Source of the DNA: Pseudomonadota bacterium
Lineage (GTDB): Bacteria > Pseudomonadota > Gammaproteobacteria > Xanthomonadales > Xanthomonadaceae
Direction of reading: 5' to 3'
NCBI GenBank assembly: GCA_023423855.1
Contig: JAFAEU010000002.1
Location: 1 to 9,672, forward strand
Length of the DNA stretch: 9,672 nt
A model generated the notes under the pieces. The model had not been told where the DNA came from, ran no database searches, and saw only the letters and a list, made by a program, of their open reading frames with translations. Positions within the stretch are counted from its first letter, which is position 1, and each line of letters begins with the position of its first letter. This document shows, one piece after another, positions 1 to 6,238 of this stretch. A program made the position numbers and the translations under genes.

Positions 1-1476
1 CAGTGGCTCAAGCTCGACGCCATCGCCACCACCTGGGCCAACGATTCGCTGCGCGTCACCACCCGCCAGACCTTCCAGTTCCACGGCATCATCAAGCGCG
101 AGCTCAAGGCCACCATGCAGGCGATCAACGCCAGCCTGCTCGACACCGTATCGGCCTGCGGCGACGTCAACCGCAACGTGCTCGGCGCGGCCAACCCGCT
201 GCAGTCGCGCCTGCACGCGCAGGTGCACGAGTGGGCACAGAAACTCTCGCTCGCCTTCCTGCCGAAGACGCGCGCCTACTACGAGATCTGGCTGGACGAG
301 GAGAAGCTGGCCGACAGCGGCCGGGAGGAAGACCCGATCTACGGCACCGCCTACCTGCCGCGCAAGTTCAAGATGGCCGTGGCCGTGCCGCCGCTCAACG
401 ACGTGGACGTGTTCGCCAACGACCTCGGCCTGATCGCGATCGTCGACGAACGCGGCAACCTGGCCGGCTTCAACGTCGCCATCGGCGGCGGCATGGGCGC
501 CAGCCACGGCGACCCGAAGACCTACCCGCGCCTGGCCAGCGTGATCGGCTTCGTCCCGCCCGAGCGCGTGATCGACATCGCCGCCGCCGCGGTCACCGTG
601 CAGCGCGACTTCGGCGACCGCGTCGAGCGCAAGCACGCGCGCTTCAAGTACACCATCGACGACCACGGGCTCGAGTTCATCGTCGACCAGATGCAGCAGC
701 GCGCCGGCTTCAAGCTCGAACCCGCGCGCCCCTTCCACTTCGACCACAACGGCGACCGCTTCGGCTGGGTCGAGGGCGAGGACGGCCGCTGGCACCTGAC
801 CCTGTCGCTGCCGGCCGGCCGCATCGCCGACCGCCCCGGCGCCCCGCACCTCACCGGCCTGCGCGAGATCGCCCGCGCCCACCAGGGCGAGTTCCGCCTG
901 ACCGCCACCCAGAACCTCATCATCGCCGGCGTGCCCGCGGGCGAGCGCGAGCGCATCGATGCACTGGTCGCGCAGCACGCGCTCGACGCCGAAAACCGGG
1001 CGCCGACCGCGCTCGCGCGCACCGCCGTCGCCTGCGTCGCCTTGCCTACCTGTGCCCTGGCGATGGCCGAAGCCGAGCGCTACCTGCCCGACTTCACCGC
1101 GAAACTGCAGCCGCTGCTGGAACAGCATGGCCTCGCCGAAGCGCCGATCCTGCTGCGCGTGTCCGGCTGCCCCAACGGCTGCTCGCGCCCCTACCTGGGC
1201 GAAATCGCCCTCGTCGGCAAGGCGCCGGGCCGCTACAACCTGATGCTCGGCGCAGATCACCGCGGCCAGCGCCTGAACACCCTGTACCGCGAGAACATCA
1301 CCGAGCCGCAGATCCTCGAAGAGCTCGAACCACTGTTCGCGCGCTACGCCCGGTCGCGACACCGCGACGAAGGCTTCGGCGACTTCCTGCTGCGCGCGGG
1401 CGTCGTCGACATCCCGGAAAGAGACCGCCGAAGCGGCATTCCGATCGAAAGCACGCTGGTAGAGAAAGTCGCATGA
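1..1476 (+). CDS. cysI: Sulfite reductase (NADPH) hemoprotein beta subunit CysI, 5' partial
   Basis: CysI reduces sulfite to sulfide with six electrons from the CysJ flavoprotein, in the cytoplasm, in assimilatory sulfate reduction. The frame is open from base 1 and gives 491 residues before the TGA. E. coli CysI has about 570 residues, so roughly 65-80 N-terminal residues lie outside the window. Family signatures visible are [10 protein letters not shown] near the start, [10 protein letters not shown], the YLPRKFK segment, the RKHARFKYT segment that binds sulfite/siroheme in homologues, and NLIIAGVP. The four cysteines that hold the 4Fe-4S cluster and bridge to siroheme are present as C-x5-C (codons 1033 and 1051) and C-x3-C in GCPNGC (codons 1168 and 1180). 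GKAPGRYNL and ENITEP follow as in E. coli. In the KYT segment an Arg replaces one Lys of E. coli, a conservative change. The stop overlaps the cysH start (ATGA), implying translational coupling; cysJ probably lies upstream. Confidence 0.96.
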   Translation, partial: QWLKLDAIATTWANDSLRVTTRQTFQFHGIIKRELKATMQAINASLLDTVSACGDVNRNVLGAANPLQSRLHAQVHEWAQKLSLAFLPKTRAYYEIWLDEEKLADSGREEDPIYGTAYLPRKFKMAVAVPPLNDVDVFANDLGLIAIVDERGNLAGFNVAIGGGMGASHGDPKTYPRLASVIGFVPPERVIDIAAAAVTVQRDFGDRVERKHARFKYTIDDHGLEFIVDQMQQRAGFKLEPARPFHFDHNGDRFGWVEGEDGRWHLTLSLPAGRIADRPGAPHLTGLREIARAHQGEFRLTATQNLIIAGVPAGERERIDALVAQHALDAENRAPTALARTAVACVALPTCALAMAEAERYLPDFTAKLQPLLEQHGLAEAPILLRVSGCPNGCSRPYLGEIALVGKAPGRYNLMLGADHRGQRLNTLYRENITEPQILEELEPLFARYARSRHRDEGFGDFLLRAGVVDIPERDRRSGIPIESTLVEKVA

Positions 1477-2213
1477 ACCTGCCCACCCCGATGGCCGCCG
1501 CCGAATCGCCCGATGCCCTGGTGGAACTGAACCACTGGCTGGCCGAACGCAGCGCCGAGGAACGCGTCGAATGGGCGCTGCGCACGCTGCCCGGCACCCA
1601 CGCCCTGTCGTCGAGCTTCGGCACCCAGGCCGCCGTCTCGCTGCACCTGGCGGCGCAGCAGCGCCCCGACATCCCCGTGATCGTCATCGACACCGGCTAC
1701 CTGTTCCCGGAAACCTACCGCTTCATCGACGAACTGACCGAACGCCTCAAGCTCAACCTCAAGGTCTACCGCCCGCAGATCGGCATCGCCTGGATGGAAG
1801 CGCGCATGGGCCGCATCTGGGAAGAAGGCGTCGACGGCATCACCCGCTACAACCGCCTGCGCAAGGTCGAACCCATGCAGCGCGCCCTCAAGGAACTCGG
1901 CGTCGGCACCTGGATCGCCGGCCTGCGCCGCAGCCAGGCCAGCACTCGCGCCAACATCGACTTCCTCGAGCGCAAGGATGGGCGATGGAAGCTGCATCCG
2001 ATCGCGGACTGGAGCGATCGCGATGTCGGGCACTACCTTGCCCAGCACAACCTGCCCTACCACCCGCTATGGGAGAAGGGCTATGTGTCGATCGGGGATG
2101 TGCATACCACCCGACCGCTTTCCGAAGGCCTGTCCTCCGAGGACGTCCGCTTCTTCGGTCTGAAGCGGGAGTGCGGGCTGCATTTCGATGACGAGGCGAG
2201 CGCTGCGGCATAA
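1473..2213 (+). CDS. cysH: Phosphoadenosine phosphosulfate (PAPS) reductase CysH
   Basis: CysH reduces PAPS to sulfite and PAP using thioredoxin or glutaredoxin, just before CysI in the pathway. The product has 246 residues, close to E. coli CysH (244). It shows the PP-loop-type nucleotide site SSSFGTQ (residues 46-52), DTGYLFPET (73-81), the GLRRSQ segment, [10 protein letters not shown], the LPYHPLW motif and the catalytic C-terminal ECGLH with Cys234. That is the only cysteine in the protein. The two Cys pairs that bind 4Fe-4S in APS reductases are absent, so this is the PAPS-specific type (EC 1.8.4.8) and the cell probably makes PAPS first. The ATG at 1473 overlaps the cysI stop by 4 nt. 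Only a weak purine-rich stretch (GAGAAAG) precedes it, so translation probably depends on ribosomes leaving cysI. The same frame stays open upstream through cysI, but that part is out-of-frame cysI sequence. Confidence 0.96.
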   Translation: MNLPTPMAAAESPDALVELNHWLAERSAEERVEWALRTLPGTHALSSSFGTQAAVSLHLAAQQRPDIPVIVIDTGYLFPETYRFIDELTERLKLNLKVYRPQIGIAWMEARMGRIWEEGVDGITRYNRLRKVEPMQRALKELGVGTWIAGLRRSQASTRANIDFLERKDGRWKLHPIADWSDRDVGHYLAQHNLPYHPLWEKGYVSIGDVHTTRPLSEGLSSEDVRFFGLKRECGLHFDDEASAAA

Positions 2214-2249
2214 GCATTGCGGGGCATGCATTACTCCGACGCCGCGCAG
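2214..2249. other. 36-bp convergent intergenic junction between cysH and the glycan cluster
   Basis: The + strand cysIH unit and the - strand glycan operon end facing each other with 36 bp between their stop codons. A weak interrupted inverted repeat (GCTGCG at 2202-2207 with CGCAGC at 2245-2250) reaches into both genes. It has a loop of about 37 nt and no T-tract on either strand, so no convincing intrinsic terminator is seen. Transcripts may overlap here or end by Rho. Confidence 0.6.
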
Positions 2250-3542
2250 CTACCTCAACAAACCGCTCATCCGTTTCGCATAGTATGGTTCGGGACAATC
2301 TTCACCAAAGCGCCCACGCATGGACAGGCGTTCCTTGTCATCGAGCACGCTCACCTTCTGCATCACCTGTCGAAACACGCTCACCGCGACCCCAGGAGAG
2401 TTGACTACAAACCTTTGGTTGGTCTGTGCGAGCACGTAGCCGGGACGCTCAACCTCGAGGATCTCGGGGTCCAGCCCGGCGGCGGTATAGCAATACACGA
2501 CACGCCTGAACACACTCGCCAGAATCGCACTGAGGGACACAGAAAAACTGTCCCCGAAAATCACCAGCGTACCTTGGACCTCGGCATCGTCATTCGTGTA
2601 TGTCCAAATGCGACCGTGGTTCCCGATTCCATTGTCGAACCCAGGGGTACCAAAGCGATAGCCCTTGGCAAGCGTCATGAATACCCCTGTCTGCCCGCCA
2701 TCCACCTTGCCCCCCAGGTCCCCGTAGACCTTCCGTTGGTAGAAGTCATCGGGAAGGCATCCGACGACCCGCGACAGACCGACGCTGCGAAGGTATTCGA
2801 TTGCCCCGATCTTGGCTCCATAGTCGGACCAATGCGTGTCCACCGTACTGTACGAGGACTCCCGATCTCGCCGCAATGCTTCCAACGGGAACAGGAGTTG
2901 GGGGCCGGCACAAATATCAACAACCTGATCGATTGGCGTTATTTGCGCGCGCCTGTGTTGATACAGATCCTGGAAAACCTCTTCCTTGGCCGGGCAGATC
3001 AAAAGCCTGAATGCGGACTCCGGACCATCCATGCCCAAAGCCAGTCTCGCATACTTCCGCCATGCCTCCTGGTTCGCCTCGTCCAGGAGCAAGCGTCCCG
3101 TGTACTGATCCACGCTGCGATTGGTGTCATTGTCGAGAAAAAGGTGCGCTCCCCCACGTTGCACCTTGAATACCGTCACGGTTGACAACCTGAAGATCGT
3201 CTTCTCGCCGGCACCAGTACACAACGAGACGCCAATGCCACGAGTTGTTGCCGGCACCTCGAACGAGAACACCATTTGCCGGCTATCTGAGTTCGCATCA
3301 GGAGCGCCCTCATGATCGCCACTGCCTTCCAGCACGACATCGGCCAGCACCCTCCCATCAACCGCGTCCGTGGCGACCAAGCGCACTCCCCGGGGATCCC
3401 TTGTCACCCTCAGCCGTCCGGAGACGAGAATCTTCGCATCATCTTCCAGGATCGCATTGTCCTTCGGCGAAACCAGTTGCAACTGCGTACCGAACCCACC
3501 GGACAACAACTGCGTATCGAACAAGATTGAAACCCGCTTCAA
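2250..3542 (-). CDS. AlgX/AlgJ-like SGNH-fold protein, putative polysaccharide O-acetyltransferase
   Basis: About 430 residues in two parts. Residues 10-125 look beta-rich (for example LVSPKDNAILEDD) and match no domain I can name. From about residue 145 the protein resembles the AlgX/AlgJ family: DNDTNRSVDQYTG, the CPAKEEVF strand, DTHWSDYGA (Asp235, His237) and GDSFS (Ser332). In AlgX the D-x-H and the later Ser form the catalytic triad that acetylates alginate, so acetylation of a glycan is the inferred role. No signal peptide or membrane segment is visible, unlike periplasmic AlgJ/AlgX, and no MBOAT (AlgI-type) acetyl transporter lies in the window. The start is uncertain because the frame has no ATG before about base 3275. 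I chose the TTG at 3542 (MKRVSILFD, preceded by GGGGA). The TTG at 3647 has TGAGG 7 nt upstream and would add 35 Gly/Cys/Arg-rich residues that do not look like protein. Sampled GC is lower than in the neighbours (52-57% in two 60-base lines). Confidence 0.82.
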   Translation of the reverse strand: MKRVSILFDTQLLSGGFGTQLQLVSPKDNAILEDDAKILVSGRLRVTRDPRGVRLVATDAVDGRVLADVVLEGSGDHEGAPDANSDSRQMVFSFEVPATTRGIGVSLCTGAGEKTIFRLSTVTVFKVQRGGAHLFLDNDTNRSVDQYTGRLLLDEANQEAWRKYARLALGMDGPESAFRLLICPAKEEVFQDLYQHRRAQITPIDQVVDICAGPQLLFPLEALRRDRESSYSTVDTHWSDYGAKIGAIEYLRSVGLSRVVGCLPDDFYQRKVYGDLGGKVDGGQTGVFMTLAKGYRFGTPGFDNGIGNHGRIWTYTNDDAEVQGTLVIFGDSFSVSLSAILASVFRRVVYCYTAAGLDPEILEVERPGYVLAQTNQRFVVNSPGVAVSVFRQVMQKVSVLDDKERLSMRGRFGEDCPEPYYAKRMSGLLR

Positions 3543-3668
3543 GTCGCATCCCCGCGCAATGGTGGATTTGTTTCCAGGACAGGGACATGCGGCTCCCCTG
3601 CCGTAACCTCGCCCTTGGCAACCCGGCCCTGCAACGAGAGCACGCAAACAGTAGCCTCAGGAAGCCGC
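3543..3668 (-). other. Ambiguous leader between the methyltransferase-like gene and the AlgX-like gene
   Basis: This stretch holds three competing signals on the - strand. A TTG at 3647 with TGAGG (3655-3659) opens the AlgX-like frame, but its first 35 residues are Gly/Cys/Arg-rich. An ATG at 3588 preceded by AGGGGAG (3593-3599) is the best-looking ribosome site but lies in another frame, giving MSLSWKQIHHCAG. A TTG at 3542 starts where the protein becomes plausible. The run of four C on the + strand at 3550-3553 (GGGG on the coding strand) is where losing one base would join the ATG frame to the main frame. No promoter-like pair of boxes was seen. Confidence 0.5.
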
Positions 3669-4295
3669 CTATCTTGGATCCAGGAAGAAGGCAATGTTTC
3701 GCAGCAGCCAGTCGGGCCCTACCGCTCCCGGATCGACTTCGAACACGGCCATGCGGTTCCCCACATGTCGGATCGCCGGCGAGAGTTCCAGCACCCCGTG
3801 GTAATGCGGTCGGTCGGTGAAATCGTCGAACAGGATCCGCGTCGGCTTCCTGATCGCCATGCAGGTGGCAATGAAGCACGCGACCCGGAAACGCCCATCG
3901 ATCAAGACGGTGTCTGGCGACAATTCATGGTCGGCGCAATACAGCCACGGCAACGTCGCGTACCGGTGCCATTGCTTGACCTTGCTGTCGTTGACCGGAA
4001 AGCCCCATTCCTTCGTATCGCCGATATCGCTCCAGAGCGGAACGATCCGGCCGGGCATTCCCCGTTCAGCGCACGAGGCGACGAGCTCCAGCAGCCAATG
4101 CACGCTGGACTCCACCGCAATGACGGTCTTGCCGATCTCGGCTGCGTGACAGGTGGAGCCACCAGAGCCGTACTCGACGATCAGCTCGGACTCGGCATAG
4201 GCCTGCTGCAGATACTCCTTGCACGGCCCGGTGAAAGTCAGCACGAAGTCCCGGAACATCGACGTCTTCTTTCGGCCAGCGAGATCACGCTCCAT
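3669..4295 (-). CDS. Methyltransferase-like Rossmann-fold protein
   Basis: The 208-residue product is cytoplasmic by appearance, with no signal peptide or membrane helix. Residues 38-62 read like motif I of class I SAM-dependent methyltransferases: a hydrophobic strand, EYGSGGST (41-48), then a second strand ending in an acidic residue (AVES, Glu62) that would contact the ribose. DTVLIDGRFRVAC (128-140) sits where motif IV is expected, and FDDFTDR (156-161) follows. A weaker segment, WSDIGDTKEWGFP (88-100), lies between. I recognise the fold type but not a characterised family. Methylation of a sugar or glycan end is inferred from the neighbours. The ATG at 4295 has GGAGA 7 nt upstream, and the start is 28 nt after the SDR gene, consistent with the same operon. 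It could also be a non-catalytic relative, since no acceptor-site signature is recognisable. Confidence 0.78.
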   Translation of the reverse strand: MERDLAGRKKTSMFRDFVLTFTGPCKEYLQQAYAESELIVEYGSGGSTCHAAEIGKTVIAVESSVHWLLELVASCAERGMPGRIVPLWSDIGDTKEWGFPVNDSKVKQWHRYATLPWLYCADHELSPDTVLIDGRFRVACFIATCMAIRKPTRILFDDFTDRPHYHGVLELSPAIRHVGNRMAVFEVDPGAVGPDWLLRNIAFFLDPR

Positions 4296-4302
4296 CCAGA
4301 AT

Positions 4303-4307
4303 TCTCC
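4303..4307 (-). promoter_or_regulatory. Ribosome binding site supporting the ATG at 4295
   Basis: GGAGA on the - strand lies 7 nt before the ATG of the methyltransferase-like gene and supports that start over the internal Met13. Confidence 0.7.
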
Positions 4308-4323
4308 ATGACTACATTGCAGG

Positions 4324-5250
4324 TCAACCTAAGCCATCCGCCCGATGCTCCCTCATCCATTCCAGCGTCTGCCCGATGCCGCTGACCAAGGGCGTGGTTG
4401 GCCGCCAACCCAGCTCAAGATCTGCCCTGCCAATATCCAACACGCTCACCGGCACGTCCACGGCCCGCGCCTCTCCATAGTGCACTACCACCGGGCACAG
4501 GTCCTGAATGATTCCCAGGATTTCCCGCAGCGATTCACCTCTTCCCGAGCCGACATTGAACACATGTTCGCCGCCACGGTATGCGATTGCCGCCTTGATC
4601 GCGTCGACAAGATCGTCGATGTACACGTAATCACGCACGACTGATCCATCGCCCCACACCTCGATCTCCTGCCCGGCGATTGCGCGTGCAAGCCAGGCAC
4701 CAATCACGCCTTGTCCGTTCCTGCCGAGTTGCCAGGGGCCATACGGGTTGCTGACGCGCAGCACCACGTGCTCCAGGCCACGCTGGCGCGCGTGAACCGA
4801 CAGGATATTCTCGGTCGCCAGCTTGCTCACGCCATACATGCTGATCGGATCGCAGGCCGTCTGCTCCGCGGTCGGAATCGGAGCGTTCGGGCCATACACG
4901 GTTCCGCCCGAAGACAGGTAGACCAGGCGCGTCCCGTTGCGCTCGCATACGTCGATCAAGTGAAGGATGGCGGAGATCGAGTCCAGCATGCCGTGCCCGG
5001 CCATGACGAGGTCGGATCCCGGCAACAGTCCGTGCGAAAGCACCACGACACAATCACACCCAGCAACCAATGCCGATACCTGGCCGGAATCGTCGGTATC
5101 TGTGGTGATGGCCAAGTCGAGGCCCGGTTCCGGCGGCGCCAGCCAACTGCGGCTGAGCGCGCGCACACGCAGGCCGTCCGCAAGCAGCGACCGACGCAGG
5201 TTCGTGCCGATGAATCCGCCGCCTCCGAGCAGCGCGATCGTGCCTTTCAT
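4324..5250 (-). CDS. NAD-dependent epimerase/dehydratase (extended SDR, GalE-like)
   Basis: The 308-residue product matches extended short-chain dehydrogenases acting on sugar nucleotides. It shows the nucleotide-binding GGGGFIG (residues 9-15), an active-site strand YLSSGGTVYG (111-120) with Ser113/114, the catalytic YGVSK (Tyr139, Lys143), RVSNPYGPWQ (165-174), VVRDYVYIDDLVDAI (204-218) and a C-terminal FNVGSGRGES and LGWRP. These are typical of GalE-type 4-epimerases and 4,6-dehydratases. The exact substrate (UDP- or dTDP-hexose, or similar) cannot be read from the sequence. The ATG at 5250 was chosen because the Rossmann strand begins at once (MKGTIALLGG). The frame is open further upstream to 5439, but that part is out-of-frame sequence of the preceding gene. 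No strong Shine-Dalgarno is visible, and the start lies 31 nt after the GT2 stop. It probably supplies the activated sugar used by the glycosyltransferases upstream. Confidence 0.92.
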   Translation of the reverse strand: MKGTIALLGGGGFIGTNLRRSLLADGLRVRALSRSWLAPPEPGLDLAITTDTDDSGQVSALVAGCDCVVVLSHGLLPGSDLVMAGHGMLDSISAILHLIDVCERNGTRLVYLSSGGTVYGPNAPIPTAEQTACDPISMYGVSKLATENILSVHARQRGLEHVVLRVSNPYGPWQLGRNGQGVIGAWLARAIAGQEIEVWGDGSVVRDYVYIDDLVDAIKAAIAYRGGEHVFNVGSGRGESLREILGIIQDLCPVVVHYGEARAVDVPVSVLDIGRADLELGWRPTTPLVSGIGQTLEWMREHRADGLG

Positions 5251-5281
5251 GCCAGCGGCCCGCAATGCGTCGTGCCGACCG

Positions 5282-6238
5282 TCATTCGTCGTCCACCAGT
5301 TCGATGAAGGCCTCGCGCAGCGTCGCATCCTCAAGCAGGTCTTCGCCCGGCGCGGGATCACCGGCGCGCGCGCGCGAGTTAATGTACTGCCGCAGGATCC
5401 ACAGCAGGCGGTCGCAGCCGCCGACCCGGATCGAGGCATCCACGCTCCGCAACATGGCGATCCGTTGCTCTACGTCCGCCGTTTCCAGGCCGTACAGATC
5501 GCTGCCCTCGAACCGATGCAGGTTCGCCGCGAGCACCCAACAGACCTCGAACATCATCCACTTGCGATAGGTTGAGATGGTGTTCGCGCCGTGCAGCCGG
5601 TACTGCATCAGCGGCTTGGGCACGAGCATGCAGGGAACCTGCGCCGAGGCACGCAGCATGAAGTCCCAGTCGTGCGCATAGCGCAGGTTGCGCATGCCAC
5701 CGACGCGGTTCAGCACGCTGCGCCGCATCAGGATGTTACTGGTGGTGGAGACGAAGTTGCTCGACAGCAGGTTGAGCCTGAAATCGTCCCCGTTCCAGAA
5801 GCCATGGCTCCCGGGGCCGGATGCCCAGCCCGGTCGCATGTTCTGCCAGCCGCGCTTGACGCCCTTGCTGGCTCCCACCGCGTCCACCACCTCGATCCAT
5901 GTGCAGGCGAGGTCGGCTCCCGACGCATCCATGGAGGACAGGCACTCGGAAATGCGGTCGGGATGGAACACGTCGTCGGAGTTGAGGATCGCCAGATAGT
6001 CGCCCTGGCTCAGTGCCAGTCCGCGGTTGATCGCGGCATGCGCACCCTGGTTCTCCTGCACGTGCAGCTTCAACCGCGGGTCCCGAACCCGCCGGAGCAT
6101 CTCGACCGATTCGTCCTTCGAACCGTCGTCGACTACGACCAGTTCGATCTTCCTGAACGACTGACCAAGTACGCTGTCCACCGCGCTCATGATGTAGCGC
6201 GCATGGTTGTAGCTGGGGATGACGACCGAAACCAGCAT
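5282..6238 (-). CDS. Family 2 glycosyltransferase
   Basis: The 318-residue GT-A protein transfers a sugar from a nucleotide donor, by family knowledge with inversion. It shows the opening strand VSVVIPSYNHA (3-13), VVVDDGS (34-40), the metal/nucleotide-binding NSDD (86-89, in ILNSDDVFHPDR) and an acceptor-side HDWDFMLRAS (189-198), followed by the usual QYRLHGAN. No membrane helices are seen, so it probably acts on a lipid-linked acceptor at the cytoplasmic face. The C-terminal 100 residues are helical-looking and rich in Arg and Glu. The ATG at 6238 forms TAATG with the stop of the upstream gene, and GGGAGG lies 10 nt before it, so translational coupling is likely. The frame extends upstream to 6658, but that part overlaps the upstream gene in another frame and was discarded. 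A 13-base GC repeat (5364-5376) lies in its 3' part. Confidence 0.93.
   Translation of the reverse strand: MLVSVVIPSYNHARYIMSAVDSVLGQSFRKIELVVVDDGSKDESVEMLRRVRDPRLKLHVQENQGAHAAINRGLALSQGDYLAILNSDDVFHPDRISECLSSMDASGADLACTWIEVVDAVGASKGVKRGWQNMRPGWASGPGSHGFWNGDDFRLNLLSSNFVSTTSNILMRRSVLNRVGGMRNLRYAHDWDFMLRASAQVPCMLVPKPLMQYRLHGANTISTYRKWMMFEVCWVLAANLHRFEGSDLYGLETADVEQRIAMLRSVDASIRVGGCDRLLWILRQYINSRARAGDPAPGEDLLEDATLREAFIELVDDE

Noticed and set aside
3..1472. Long open frame continuous with cysH upstream, suggesting a fused or longer CysH
   Set aside because: The translation is Arg/Pro/Ala-rich and is the out-of-frame reading of cysI, whose own frame has all family motifs. The ATG at 1473 gives a normal-length CysH.
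1344..2063. 239-residue open frame antisense to cysH and the end of cysI
   Set aside because: Lies opposite a certain gene, has no recognisable domain, and is expected in GC-rich codon-biased DNA.
1473..2213. APS reductase (iron-sulfur type) instead of PAPS reductase
   Set aside because: Only one cysteine (Cys234 in ECGLH) exists; the paired cysteines that bind 4Fe-4S are missing.
2202..2250. Inverted repeat GCTGCG...CGCAGC as a bidirectional terminator
   Set aside because: Six base pairs, a loop of about 37 nt, and no T-tract on either strand.
2217..3185. 322-residue + strand open frame opposite the AlgX-like gene
   Set aside because: The - strand frame carries the DTHW and GDSFS motifs in the right order and spacing; the + strand product shows no domain.
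5364..5376. GC dinucleotide tract (13 bases) in the GT2 gene as a phase-variation switch
   Set aside because: Short, in-frame in a GC-rich gene (Arg-Ala codons), and near the 3' end. It is likely chance composition, though slippage here would alter the C-terminus.
5251..5439. N-terminal extension of the SDR protein upstream of the ATG at 5250
   Set aside because: The extension overlaps the GT2 gene out of frame and reads as Arg/Ala/Cys-rich non-protein sequence; the Rossmann strand starts at the chosen Met.
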